DNA of 64,000 bases, taken from Rhizobium sp. 18065. Its GTDB lineage: Bacteria; Pseudomonadota; Alphaproteobacteria; Rhizobiales; Rhizobiaceae. Position 1 is the stretch's first letter; every line of letters begins with the position of its first letter. The stretch is taken from NCBI RefSeq assembly GCF_902706095.1, contig NZ_CACSJP010000010.1, forward strand, positions 1 to 64,000. The letters are read 5' to 3'. Both the position numbers and the translations under genes were made by a program. Shown in pieces: positions 1-8,827 of the stretch. Under the pieces are notes generated by a model. It saw only the letters and a program-made list of their open reading frames with translations. It had not been told where the DNA came from and searched no databases.

Positions 1-22
1 CGCCAACGCAAAAACGTTGGCG
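1..22. repeat. Inverted repeat upstream of tRNA-fMet
   Basis: Perfect 8-bp arms (CGCCAACG at 1-8, CGTTGGCG at 15-22) enclose a 6-nt loop. No T-run follows, so it is not an obvious intrinsic terminator. In Rhizobiales the initiator tRNA usually follows 5S rRNA, so this may be a processing hairpin in a 5S-tRNA spacer. That context lies outside the window and is inference. Confidence 0.5.
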
Positions 23-26
23 TGTC

Positions 27-46
27 GCGCAAACCAAAGTTTGCGC
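27..46. repeat. Second inverted repeat upstream of tRNA-fMet
   Basis: Perfect 8-bp arms (GCGCAAAC at 27-34, GTTTGCGC at 39-46) with a 4-nt loop end 4 nt before the tRNA 5' end. It could guide processing of the tRNA 5' side from a longer precursor. No T-run follows. Confidence 0.5.
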
Positions 47-50
47 TTGG

Positions 51-129
<79 letters not shown>

Positions 130-168
130 GAAACTTGTAAGTTCGACCATTCCAAATATTTACTTCTA

Positions 169-200
169 AGCTCCTCGCCATAACGGTCGAGGAGCTTTTT
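169..200 (+). terminator. Hairpin with T-run after tRNA-fMet
   Basis: Arms AGCTCCTCG (169-177) and CGAGGAGCT (188-196) are perfectly paired around a 10-nt loop and followed by T residues to 200. Oriented to stop transcription leaving the tRNA. It lies inside the recombinase C-terminal coding region, so it came with the inserted element and may replace the terminator displaced to 15766-15797. Confidence 0.6.
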
Positions 201-753
201 GCGTTTATGCTCCGTATCGATCTCACCGGAAGCGATCCTGGCAACGAAATCGTTCTGCGCGGCGGCCACGAACTGCTGTTCCATCAGGTCCATGACATCC
301 ATCTGGGCGAAGATGGCGGCGATCAGTCCGTGGACCTGCAGGGATGCCGGCTGATGGCCGGGTGTCTTACCGATCACCACGGTCTGCACGAGCTGACGCA
401 CGATTGGCATCAAGCCACGCTTGGCATGTTCGTTTCCGTTCCCACGTGCCATTGTCATGAGATTGCGCATCCAGACTGCTGTCTGCTCCGGATTATGGCG
501 TCGGCGGAGGTCTTCAATCTTCGCGAGCATATCGGGCTCGGAGGTGTCGAACTCTGCAATCATCTCTGTAAGCGAAAGCCGGTCGTTCTCAAGCTTGTCG
601 AGCGTGTCATCCAATGCCAGCAGTCGAGGCCGACCCTCGACTGCCCGGTCTGTGATCTGCTGGATGATGTTCTGCTGCTTGCGCTCCAGTGACCTGAGAC
701 CCTGAACTTCCTCCAGAATTTGGTAGAGTCCGTCACAACCAGGAGACGGACGA

Positions 754-1020
754 ATGAAGCGTTCACGGTTCACAGAAGAACAGATCATCGGGATTTTGAA
801 GGAGCAGGAGGCGGGTGCGAAGACAGTCGATGTCTGCCGCAAGCATGGCATCTCGGATGCAACCTTCTACAAATACAAAGCGAAGTATGGCGGCATGGAT
901 GTGTCAGATGCCCGCAAGCTGAAGGCGCTTGAGGACGAGAACGCCAAGCTGAAGAAGCTCTTGGCCGAAGCCATGCTGGACAACGCGATCCTGAAGGATG
1001 TCGCTGCAAAAAAATGGTGA
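754..1020 (+). CDS. IS3-family transposase OrfA
   Basis: An 88-residue HTH protein that recognises the IS ends and supplies the N-terminus of the frameshifted OrfAB transposase. Residues about 3-45 hold the HTH ([13 protein letters not shown], then [21 protein letters not shown]), and residues about 53-85 form a leucine-zipper-like helix. It ends at TGA 1018-1020, overlapping orfB. Intact. Confidence 0.92.
   Translation: MKRSRFTEEQIIGILKEQEAGAKTVDVCRKHGISDATFYKYKAKYGGMDVSDARKLKALEDENAKLKKLLAEAMLDNAILKDVAAKKW
1008..1014 (+). promoter_or_regulatory. Programmed -1 frameshift heptamer
   Basis: Seven A residues are positioned in the orfA frame as A AAA AAA. A -1 slip moves ribosomes directly into the orfB frame at 1014, giving the OrfAB fusion that is the active transposase in this family. 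The orfA stop follows 4 nt later. Confidence 0.75.
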
Positions 1021-1853
1021 CGCCCGATGTGAAGCGGAATGCGGTGGCTCATGTCTGTGCGCAGCATGGAGTGAGCCAGCGTCGGGCGTGCGAGGTTCTG
1101 TCGGTGGATCGGTCGAGCATGCGATATCGCAGCGTGCGGCCGGACGATGCGTCCATTCGGGAGGCGATGAAGAAGGTGGCATCCGAACGCCGCTGCTTCG
1201 GTTATCGCCGCATCCACGTCATGCTCGACCGGCAGGGGATGATCATGAACCTGAAGAAGCTTCGACGTCTCTATCGGGAGGAGAAGCTGACGGTGCGCAA
1301 GCGTGGCGGCAGAAAGCGAGCCTTGGGGACAAGGCGTCCTCTGGCTCTGCCCTCACGCCCCAATGAGCGCTGGAGCTTGGACTTCGTCAGCGATGCCTTC
1401 ACCGATGGTCGTCGGTTCCGTGTTCTGGCGGTGGTCGACGACTTCACCCGCGAATGCCTGTGCTTGGTCGCCGATACATCCCTGTCGGGCGCAAGGCTTG
1501 CCCGTGAACTGGATAGTCTCATCGCCAGACGCGGAAAACCGAGGACGATTGTCTCGGACAACGGGACGGAGATGACCAGCATGGCCATCCTCAAATGGTG
1601 CCAGGAAACCAAGGTCGAATGGCATTACATCGCCCCCGGCAAGCCGATGCAAAACGGCTTCGTCGAAAGCTTCAACGGCAGCTTCCGCGACGAGTGCCTG
1701 AACGAGACGCTGTTCTCGTCACTCGCTCAGGCCCGCGCCGCAATCACTGCATGGAAGGAGGATTACAACAGAAACAGACCGCACTCGTCGCTGGGCAATA
1801 TCACACCCAGCGAGTTCGCAATGAAAATGGCTATGGAAAAACAGGCCGCATGA
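1014..1853 (+). CDS. IS3-family transposase OrfB (DDE catalytic part)
   Basis: A 279-residue integrase-core (rve) protein that cuts and joins IS ends. The catalytic triad is visible: D123 (in WSLDFVSD), D182 (in VSDNGTE) and E218 (in GFVESFNG), giving DD(35)E spacing. Residues about 10-100 are the IS3 OrfB N-terminal HTH_21-like region. An ATG exists at 1014, but expression is expected mainly as OrfAB via the 1008-1014 shift. No lesions are seen, so the element could still be active. Confidence 0.93.
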   Translation: MVTPDVKRNAVAHVCAQHGVSQRRACEVLSVDRSSMRYRSVRPDDASIREAMKKVASERRCFGYRRIHVMLDRQGMIMNLKKLRRLYREEKLTVRKRGGRKRALGTRRPLALPSRPNERWSLDFVSDAFTDGRRFRVLAVVDDFTRECLCLVADTSLSGARLARELDSLIARRGKPRTIVSDNGTEMTSMAILKWCQETKVEWHYIAPGKPMQNGFVESFNGSFRDECLNETLFSSLAQARAAITAWKEDYNRNRPHSSLGNITPSEFAMKMAMEKQAA

Positions 1854-1912
1854 GGCCAGATTAAAAAACCAAGACTCTCCCCAAAACTGGAGGGAGGTCG
1901 GGTCTCAGGTCA

Positions 1913-2314
1913 ACCAATATGCACCGGTCCGTCGGCTGGAAGCTGGGGACCGCGCCGCCTGTTGGGTGATCGCCACGTCTGCGCCCGTCGGCTAAGCGTG
2001 GTATGGACGGGGACGGCGAGCGCCAGCCCCATCAGTTGCAGCAGCGATGCCAGAAAGCCTTCGGCCTGGCGCAGTCGTAGACCGAACACCATGCCCAGCG
2101 TCAAGGCGGTCTCGATCGCAAGATCGGAATAGCGCGGCTGACCGCCGCGGGTCTTGCGTCGTGGGGCATCCCAATAGCCAAGCGCTTCCGGCGTCAGCCA
2201 CAGGGTCAGGCTGCCGCGTTCGCGTAGCCCCGCCTCATATTCCGGCCAGTTCGTCACCTTGAATTTCATCTTGCCTATACGATGGCGGCGTGAAGAATTG
2301 TGTTTGAAAGGCAT
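1913..2314 (-). pseudogene. IS5-family transposase, N-terminal fragment
   Basis: About 133 residues starting MPFKHNSSRRHRIGKMKF and running through a DDE-transposase N-terminal region typical of IS5-family (IS903-like) enzymes. The frame is cut at 1912/1913 by the IS3-family element, just before the first catalytic segment (the family continues with a VDST-type motif after GPVHI). The 3' half does not occur on the other side of the IS, so it was deleted. The outer IS end may lie near 2386, where AAGCC on the plus strand fits a terminal repeat, but no partner end survives to confirm this. Confidence 0.75.
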
Positions 2315-2407
2315 GGCTGCGGCAACCGGTTATCGAGATTGCAGCTCGCCTACACCACCATCGCTAAATGATCCGTGCACCAAGCCGATGGGCAGGTACT
2401 TCTGCTG

Positions 2408-3712
2408 TCACCCGTACATCGAGTTCGGCAGGAAAAGCGCGATCTGAGGAAAGATGATGATCAGGATCAGCGCAACAATCATTGCCAGCAGGAACGGGAA
2501 CACTCCCCGGAAGATCGTCGATAGCTGCACGTCGCCTGCCACGCCGCGAACCACAAAGACATTCATTCCCACCGGCGGCGTGATCATTCCCATCTCGATG
2601 ACGATCACCACGATGACACCGAACCAGATCGGGTCGAAGCCGAACGACATCATGATCGGATAGACGATAGGCACCGTGACCACCAGCATCGCCAAGCCAT
2701 CCATGAACATTCCAAGCACGACATAGGCAAGGATGATCACGATGAGGGAGCCGTATGCCCCAAGGCCAAGGCCCTGGAGCCCGGTGCCGAGAAAATCGGG
2801 TATCCGCGTCACGGCGAAAAACGGATTGAGCACATTGGCGCCGATGACGATGATGTAGAGCATCACCGAGGTCTTGAGCGTGTCCTGAACGGCGGCCCAG
2901 AAGGTCTTCAGCGTGATCGAGCGAGTTATGAAAGCAAGCAGGATTACCAGCGCTGCACCGACGCCCGAGGCTTCTACCGGCGTGAAGACGCCGACGTAGA
3001 TGCCGCCGATCGAAAGCACCATCACGCCCAGCAATGGCGCAGACTTGCCAAGCGTGGAGATTTTTTCCGCCAGGCTCATGGCTCTCCCGCGCGGGCCGGC
3101 TTCCGGACGGAAGAAACAGACCAGCCAGACCACCAGCATAAACAGCGCAGTCAACATCAATCCCGGTATGACGCCGGCCATGAACAGGCGGCCGATCGAC
3201 TGTTCCGTGAGGATGGCATAGAGCACGAAGCCGGTCGAAGGTGGGATCAGGAAGCCGAGCGTGCCGCCGGCGGCGATAGCGCCGGTCGAAAGGCCCGAAG
3301 CATAGCCAAGCCGCTTCATTTCCGGCAGGGCTACTTTTCCGAGCGTCACGGCGGTGGCAACCGAAGAGCCGCAGACGGCGGCGAATGCCGCACAGGCGAG
3401 AACGGAGGCCGAGGCCAAGCCGCCCCTGAAACGTCCGACCCAGGCATAGGCGGCATCATAAAGCCCGGAACTGAAGCCTGCGGCGGAAGACACGTTACCG
3501 AGGAGCACGAACATCGGTGCAACGATCAGCGAATAGGACGCGACAGTGGAATAGCTTTCCGTGACGACAACACCGCTGGCGGAGCGAAAACCTTCCAGAA
3601 TCCACATGCCGAAAAAGCCGACGATCATCATCGCGAAGGCAACAGGCGTGCGCAGCAGCATCAGCAGAAACAGGCAGCCAATGCCAATAAGGCCTATGGA
3701 AATCGGCGTCAT
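2408..3712 (-). CDS. dctM: TRAP transporter large permease (DctM)
   Basis: A 434-residue integral membrane protein with about 12 hydrophobic segments, the ion-coupled channel subunit of a tripartite TRAP importer for organic acids. The family pattern includes GGTLGFLIPPS near residue 150 and a hydrophobic C-terminus. I chose ATG 3712 over the longer frame from 3808 because it gives a 4-bp ATGA overlap with dctQ and the true N-terminus MTPISIGLIGIG. It is the last gene of dctP-dctQ-dctM. Substrate is unknown; the neighbouring aromatic pathway suggests an aromatic or related carboxylate. Confidence 0.92.
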   Translation of the reverse strand: MTPISIGLIGIGCLFLLMLLRTPVAFAMMIVGFFGMWILEGFRSASGVVVTESYSTVASYSLIVAPMFVLLGNVSSAAGFSSGLYDAAYAWVGRFRGGLASASVLACAAFAAVCGSSVATAVTLGKVALPEMKRLGYASGLSTGAIAAGGTLGFLIPPSTGFVLYAILTEQSIGRLFMAGVIPGLMLTALFMLVVWLVCFFRPEAGPRGRAMSLAEKISTLGKSAPLLGVMVLSIGGIYVGVFTPVEASGVGAALVILLAFITRSITLKTFWAAVQDTLKTSVMLYIIVIGANVLNPFFAVTRIPDFLGTGLQGLGLGAYGSLIVIILAYVVLGMFMDGLAMLVVTVPIVYPIMMSFGFDPIWFGVIVVIVIEMGMITPPVGMNVFVVRGVAGDVQLSTIFRGVFPFLLAMIVALILIIIFPQIALFLPNSMYG

Positions 3713-4212
3713 AGTTCTCTTCCTCTGACGACGATGAGCACCAGCTCCACTGCATAGACGACGAGGCATAGTGATATGCCGGCCACCAGGATGGCGTAGA
3801 ACGGCCACATGGGTATCTGCAGCATGTTGGTGGTATCGCCATATTCATGAGCATCGAGCATTTTTTCCCAGGCCCGGTTTGCCAGGATTGCGAAGACGAA
3901 GCCGGACAGGAGGCGGGACAGCACGTCGCCGCCGAGACGGCCCCAGTGGCCCAGCACATGGTCGAAAATATCCACTCGCACATGGGCTCCATGCGCTGTC
4001 GCATAGGGTAGCGCGAGCATGATAACGGCCACGCCGGTCATCTGAACAATCTCGTCGGATCCGGTGATCGGGCTGTTGAATAGGTAGCGGGTAAGCACGC
4101 TTATTGTGATCACCACCACCATGAAGAGAAGGCTGACGCCCGCAAGCGCGGACAGCGTCTTGGTGGCGCGGTCAAGCAACCGCGCCAAACGGGGTACTGA
4201 AAGTTCAGACAT
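3709..4212 (-). CDS. dctQ: TRAP transporter small permease (DctQ)
   Basis: A 167-residue protein with four hydrophobic segments, the small membrane subunit that joins DctM in the inner membrane. It contains the family signature region NSPITGSDEIVQ in the first loop. It begins 6 nt after the dctP stop and overlaps dctM by 4 bp, so all three are translationally coupled. Family membership is clear from size, topology and position. Confidence 0.9.
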   Translation of the reverse strand: MSELSVPRLARLLDRATKTLSALAGVSLLFMVVVITISVLTRYLFNSPITGSDEIVQMTGVAVIMLALPYATAHGAHVRVDIFDHVLGHWGRLGGDVLSRLLSGFVFAILANRAWEKMLDAHEYGDTTNMLQIPMWPFYAILVAGISLCLVVYAVELVLIVVRGREL

Positions 4213-4218
4213 CGAAGG

Positions 4219-5199
4219 TCACTTTGTTTTCAGGGCTTCGGCAATTTGAGCCGCTTTTTCACCCAGGTCGCTGACGACCTTCTGTGTTACTCCGTCCGAG
4301 ATTGTGTCGAATGGGGCTGCCTGTTCGGGAGTAAGGTGGATCACATCCTTGCCGGGCAGAGCTGCGAAGGATTCGATGCCGGCGGCTGCGACACGCAGCT
4401 GCATTTGCTGCCCGTTGGCCGAGGCCTGCTTGCCTGCGGCCTCGACGACTGCCTTCTGCTCGTCGCTCAAACCGTCCCAGGCATCGCGGTTCATGACGAC
4501 GAAGAACGGCGAGTTCGTCGTCTTCATGCCGAGCGTGATCGAGTTGGCCACCTCTCCAAGGCGGAAGGCCTTTGTCGCTGTGCCGTCGATCATCGCAGCG
4601 TCGATAACTCCCGTCTGCAGGGAATTATAGACGTCGCTTACCGGCATCGACACCGGTGTTCCACCCCAGGCTTCGACGAGTGTGCCGGTGTTGCGCGAGG
4701 GAACGCGGACCTTCATGCCCTTGATGTCTTCGAGGGTGCGGATCGGCTTCTTGGCGCTGTAGATGATGTTTTCGGCGCTAGACCACAACGCGACCAGCTT
4801 GACGCGCTTGTATTCGGGCTGGAACAGATCGAGGTTCTTCCAGATTGCCTCGGTACCGGTCTTTTCATCGATGATGCCGGGAAGTTCGGTGACAAGCGTC
4901 AGCGGGAAGGTCGAGGCAGTGTAGCCCGGCAGGCTGATCGAAAATTCCGCCACGCCATCAACGGCGCGCGAATATTGCTCGGCGGGGCCGGCACCCAGTT
5001 CGCCGCCATTGTAGAGCTGAACCTTGATCTCGCCCTTGGTCCCATCCTCCACAGCCTTTGCGAAGGGAGCGAAGGTGCTCTCTACGTAAGGGTGGGTCGG
5101 GGCCATGAAATTGGCGAATTTCAGCGTCTCGGCCGTCGCGGTGTTCAGCGTCAGCCCCAGCCCGAACAAAGCTCCGGTGATAGTTGATATAGTGCGCAT
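4219..5199 (-). CDS. dctP: TRAP solute-binding protein (DctP)
   Basis: A 326-residue periplasmic receptor. Residues 1-23 are a Sec signal peptide (cleavage near ATA/ETL). The DctP fold includes KGMKVRVPS with R165, the arginine that usually binds the substrate carboxylate. ATG 5199 is chosen because GGGAGGAGAAG lies just upstream; the frame extends 5 codons further without a better signal. First gene of the TRAP operon, 202 bp downstream of the esterase gene. The carboxylate-binding arginine supports an organic-acid ligand; identity cannot be read from sequence. Confidence 0.92.
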   Translation of the reverse strand: MRTISTITGALFGLGLTLNTATAETLKFANFMAPTHPYVESTFAPFAKAVEDGTKGEIKVQLYNGGELGAGPAEQYSRAVDGVAEFSISLPGYTASTFPLTLVTELPGIIDEKTGTEAIWKNLDLFQPEYKRVKLVALWSSAENIIYSAKKPIRTLEDIKGMKVRVPSRNTGTLVEAWGGTPVSMPVSDVYNSLQTGVIDAAMIDGTATKAFRLGEVANSITLGMKTTNSPFFVVMNRDAWDGLSDEQKAVVEAAGKQASANGQQMQLRVAAAGIESFAALPGKDVIHLTPEQAAPFDTISDGVTQKVVSDLGEKAAQIAEALKTK

Positions 5200-5401
5200 G
5201 TCTTCTCCTCCCATTGACCTGCAAGACTATTTGCAATTGCTCAAGGTTCTGAAGCCATAGGCGGTTCAAAGCCAATTCAAAGACGTCGAAGCTTCATAAC
5301 CAACCGCTATAGCGACTTCCAACGCCACCTGCTCCAACGGCCTGATTCGCAGCAAGTGCCGCAGGTTCTCGGTATAAGGAGGATCGATTTGAATGGCGGG
5401 G

Positions 5402-6310
5402 TTAGCGGCGCGCAAGCTGCGTCAGAAATTCGATGACATCATTGATGACGTCGTCCCGTTCGAATTCCGGGCCTGCATGCCCTGCATTCTCCACGAACCG
5501 CAGATGCGCCGTGCCGGGGCCGGCGACGCTATTGATCAGGTGCGCGAAATGGACGGAATGCTGCACCGGAACAATGGGGTCCTTCGGCGCGTGCTGGAAC
5601 AGGAAAGGCGGGCAGTCCGGCGTCAGCCAGGTCTCGGGATTTGCAGCACGCACAGTGCCCGGAATGTCCGTGATCTTGCCGCCGAGCAGTTTCGATTCAG
5701 GGCTGTCGGCGTCGCTGTGGTCGGCGGTGCCGGCTAAAGTCTCCGCGAAATAGTCGTCCATCTTGAGGAAATCGGTCGGGCCGAACCAGGAGATGACTGC
5801 CTGGACCTCTGCGCTTTCCTCCGGCCAGCCCATGTTTCGGTCTTCCAGCACGGGCACGCCGGCGCTGGTACCAGCAAGCATGGCGAGGTGGGCACCAGCG
5901 GAAGCCCCCCAGATGCAGAACAGCGCCGGATCGATTCCGAGATCGACGGCTTTTCCTCTGAGGCAACGGATCGCCGCCTTGACGTCGCGGATCTGCGCCG
6001 GGAAGCGGGCTTCCGAGGATAGGCGGTAGTTGATCGAGGCCAAGGCGAAGCCGTGGTCAAGCAGCTTCAAGGGTGCGTTCAGCTGGATGTCGCGCTTGTC
6101 GCACATCATCCAGGCGCCGCCATGCACGAAAATCACCAGCGGCCAGCCCTTTGCCGGCGCGGTGCCCTCGGGAAGGTAGAGGTCGAGTGTCTGGAAGGAC
6201 GATGCATCGGCGTAAGCGATGTCGCGATGGATGTTTTTCACATGGCCGACGTCGGCTAAGGGCAGCACATAGATGCCCTTAGGGCCTTCGGGGGTGTTCG
6301 GATCGGGCAT
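5402..6310 (-). CDS. Alpha/beta hydrolase (BD-FAE/carboxylesterase type)
   Basis: A 302-residue cytoplasmic serine esterase. The oxyanion HGGAW motif is at 63-67, the nucleophile S137 lies in GASAG, and the acid/base partners are D244 (KDPIVP) and H278 (AGHAG). These features fit the hormone-sensitive-lipase/feruloyl and acetyl-xylan esterase group. ATG 6310 (or the adjacent ATG 6313) follows AAGGA; the open frame continues upstream through the permease gene and is not real. Last gene of the sugar-type ABC operon. It probably cleaves an acyl or aroyl ester brought in by that importer (inference). Confidence 0.85.
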   Translation of the reverse strand: MPDPNTPEGPKGIYVLPLADVGHVKNIHRDIAYADASSFQTLDLYLPEGTAPAKGWPLVIFVHGGAWMMCDKRDIQLNAPLKLLDHGFALASINYRLSSEARFPAQIRDVKAAIRCLRGKAVDLGIDPALFCIWGASAGAHLAMLAGTSAGVPVLEDRNMGWPEESAEVQAVISWFGPTDFLKMDDYFAETLAGTADHSDADSPESKLLGGKITDIPGTVRAANPETWLTPDCPPFLFQHAPKDPIVPVQHSVHFAHLINSVAGPGTAHLRFVENAGHAGPEFERDDVINDVIEFLTQLARR

Positions 6311-6320
6311 CATCAGGTCC

Positions 6321-7316
6321 TTATGCGGCGCGGCGAACGGGTCTGGCTGTCTTGTAATAGGTGTCAAAACCGACCGCAGCCAACAGCACGAGGCCCTTGA
6401 CGATATATTGGGCGTAGGTGTTGAGGCCGACGAGCTGCATGCCGTTGGCAAGCACGCCGAGGATGAGCACGCCAGTGACCAGACCCCACATCTTGCCCTC
6501 GCCACCCTTGAAGCTGATGCCGCCGAGAACCGCAGCGGTCATGCAGGTGAATTCCGTTCCCGGACCCGTCGAAGATGCTGCCGATCCCGAGCGGGCAAAG
6601 AGCACGATCGCGGCGATCGCAACGAAGAAGCTGCAGAGCGCATAGACGAAGACCTTCACCTTCGTCACCGGAATGCCGGAGAGGTAGGCCGCGTCTTCAT
6701 TGCCGCCGATGGCATAGATCATCCGTCCTGCGGAGGTGATGTTGAGGATGAAACTGGCGATGGCGACACTCGCCAGCATCAACAGAACGCTGACGGGGAT
6801 AGTGTGGGCGATATAGCCCTGTCCGATGAACTTGAACGAGGGCGGAAGGTTGATGATCGCGGATTGCTGGCTGACGATGTAGGAGGCACCCTGGAAAACC
6901 GTCAGTGTGCCGAGCGTGACGATCAGCGAATGCACCTTGAGCATGATCGAGGCGAAACCGTTGATGAACCCCATGAGGATACCGCAGCCGATCCCGACAG
7001 CAATGGCCAATGGCACGGGTAATGACAGCCACATCATGCAGACGGCTGTGACGACGCCGACGACCGACATCTGGTAGCCGATGGAGAGATCCATCCCGCC
7101 CGAGATCATCACGAAGGAAAGACCGACGGCGGCGATGATGACGTAGGAATTCTGGACGAAGATGTTGGTGAGGTTCTGCAGAGTCAGAAAATAGGGTGAC
7201 AGAAACGAGAAGAGCGCGATCAGGCCGAGAAGCACGAACAGAATTGCGTATTTCTTGAAAATCCCGAGCGCGATCGAAACCGTCGGCGAGGAAGAGGTGG
7301 TTTGTTCAATCATCAT
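6321..7316 (-). CDS. CUT2-family sugar ABC permease (RbsC-like)
   Basis: A 331-residue inner-membrane protein with about 10 hydrophobic helices and the BPD_transp_2 pattern (GGMDLSIG near residue 80; GGISFKGGEG near 280) typical of ribose/xylose permeases. ATG 7316 overlaps the ATPase stop by 4 bp (ATGA); the longer in-frame start at 7373 lies inside the ATPase gene. It would form the channel for the binding protein at 8827-9822. The ligand is a sugar or a sugar-like/aryl conjugate. Confidence 0.92.
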   Translation of the reverse strand: MMIEQTTSSSPTVSIALGIFKKYAILFVLLGLIALFSFLSPYFLTLQNLTNIFVQNSYVIIAAVGLSFVMISGGMDLSIGYQMSVVGVVTAVCMMWLSLPVPLAIAVGIGCGILMGFINGFASIMLKVHSLIVTLGTLTVFQGASYIVSQQSAIINLPPSFKFIGQGYIAHTIPVSVLLMLASVAIASFILNITSAGRMIYAIGGNEDAAYLSGIPVTKVKVFVYALCSFFVAIAAIVLFARSGSAASSTGPGTEFTCMTAAVLGGISFKGGEGKMWGLVTGVLILGVLANGMQLVGLNTYAQYIVKGLVLLAAVGFDTYYKTARPVRRAA

Positions 7317-8827
7317 GCTGCGATCCCATCTGTCAGTCCCGAGGCGAGTTCCATGATCCGCTCCTGCGTACATTCCGCACGCGGGAGGATGCCGGTCACA
7401 CCGCCTTCATGAAGGACGAGAACGCGGTCCGACATGCCGAGAAGTTCGTCCATATCCGACGTGATCATCAGGATCGCGTAACCCTCCGCCGCCAGATCTG
7501 TCATCAGTCGGTAGATTTCGCCGCGCGCGCCGACATCGATGCCACGCGTCGGCTCGTCGAAGATCATCACATCGGTCCGGCTTGCGAGGATCTTGGCGAT
7601 CACCACCTTCTGCTGGTTGCCGCCGGAGAGCGCGCCGACGCGCTGCTCGATACTCGGTGTCTTGATCCGCAGCTTGCTACGGTATTCCTCCGCGAGACTT
7701 GTTTCCCGGAATTTATCGATGCCCAGCCTTCCTTTCAGCCACTTCAGAGCACCGATAGAGATGTTCCATCGGACAGGCTGGTTGAGGAAGCAGCCTTCTT
7801 CTTTGCGGTTTTCGGGGACAAGGCCGATGCCGGCCGCGATGGCCTCCTTCGGGCTGGAGAAATGCACGGGCTTGCCGTGCAGCCGGATTTCACCGGATTC
7901 GCGATTCTCCGCGCCCATGATTAGCTTGGCGAGTTCAGTGCGGCCCGCGCCGATGAGCCCGGCAACACCGAGTATTTCGCCCTTGTGCAACGTCACCGAC
8001 ACGTCGCGGTCGCCATTGCCGCTGAGGTGGTCGAGTTCGAGCGCGGGAATGTCGGTCGGCGGCTGGCGCTGCGGGTAGGTTTCGCTGAGCGTTCGCCCGA
8101 CCATCATGCGGATCAGGGCATCACGGTCTGTGCTGCCTGTTTCCACTGTGGCGATGTGGCGTCCGTCGCGCAGGACGCTAACGCGATCGGAAAGAGCAAA
8201 GATTTCATCCATGCGATGCGAGATATAGAGGACGCAGGTGCCGGCATCGCGCACCTTGCGCACCACGCGAAACAGGTTCTCGACCTCGGCGAGCGAGAGT
8301 GGCGCTGATGGCTCGTCCATCACCAGTATTTTTGGCTTCTTGGCGAGTGCCTTTGCGATTTCCACCAGTTGCTGCTGTGACGAGGACAGGTCGCGCACCA
8401 GCGTGTCCGGGTCGATGGCGACATTCAGCTCGTTGAACAGAGCCGTCGCCTTGGTTCGCATCGCAGCGTAATTGGTCCGCCAGCCGCGATGCGAACCGAG
8501 GAATACATTTTCCGCCACGCTCAAGGTCGGGACGAGGTTGAATTCCTGATAGATCACCTCGACGCCGAGTATCCGCGAGAGGGCGGGTGAGACGGCGGTG
8601 AAGCTCTTGTCGCCATAAACGATCTCGCCGGAATCCGGCGTTACCGCTCCGGCAATGCTCTTGATCAGGGTCGATTTACCGGCGCCATTCTCGCCCAGAA
8701 GCGCATGGACTTCGCCGGCATGGAAATTGACGCTGACATCCTGCAGCGCCACCACGCCCGGATAGGTCTTGGTGATGTTGCGCAGAGAAAGGATCGTTTC
8801 CCTGACCGTGGTGTTTTCAATGGACAT
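7313..8827 (-). CDS. CUT2 sugar ABC ATPase, duplicated domain (RbsA/XylG-like)
   Basis: A 504-residue protein with two ABC ATPase domains. Domain 1 has Walker A GENGAGKST near residue 40, a degenerate LSSSQQQ signature and Walker B VMDEPSAPL. Domain 2 has a degenerate Walker A (GLIGAGRTE) but a canonical LSGGNQQK signature and FDEPTRGID. This asymmetry is normal for RbsA-type proteins. ATG 8827 shares one base with the binding-protein stop (TGATG). Drives import with the neighbouring permease. Confidence 0.93.
   Translation of the reverse strand: MSIENTTVRETILSLRNITKTYPGVVALQDVSVNFHAGEVHALLGENGAGKSTLIKSIAGAVTPDSGEIVYGDKSFTAVSPALSRILGVEVIYQEFNLVPTLSVAENVFLGSHRGWRTNYAAMRTKATALFNELNVAIDPDTLVRDLSSSQQQLVEIAKALAKKPKILVMDEPSAPLSLAEVENLFRVVRKVRDAGTCVLYISHRMDEIFALSDRVSVLRDGRHIATVETGSTDRDALIRMMVGRTLSETYPQRQPPTDIPALELDHLSGNGDRDVSVTLHKGEILGVAGLIGAGRTELAKLIMGAENRESGEIRLHGKPVHFSSPKEAIAAGIGLVPENRKEEGCFLNQPVRWNISIGALKWLKGRLGIDKFRETSLAEEYRSKLRIKTPSIEQRVGALSGGNQQKVVIAKILASRTDVMIFDEPTRGIDVGARGEIYRLMTDLAAEGYAILMITSDMDELLGMSDRVLVLHEGGVTGILPRAECTQERIMELASGLTDGIAA

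Larger units (their letters stand above)
690..1912 (+). mobile_element. IS3-family insertion sequence (IS407-like)
   Basis: A complete 1223-bp element. The ends share 13 identical terminal bases (TGACCTGAGACCC at 690-702 and its complement ending at 1912) within an imperfect inverted repeat of about 40 bp that also shares CTCCAG and GAGTC blocks. It carries orfA and orfB overlapping at a slippery A-run. No target duplication is seen: 686-689 is CCAG and 1913-1916 is ACCA. The flanks are halves of two different genes, consistent with an IS-adjacent deletion. The IS407 subgroup call is from protein resemblance. Confidence 0.9.

Noticed and set aside
5376..5737. Plus-strand ORF at 5393 preceded by a good AAGGAGG site
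   Set aside because: It is antisense to the esterase with its intact catalytic triad; the ribosome-like sequence appears to be chance.
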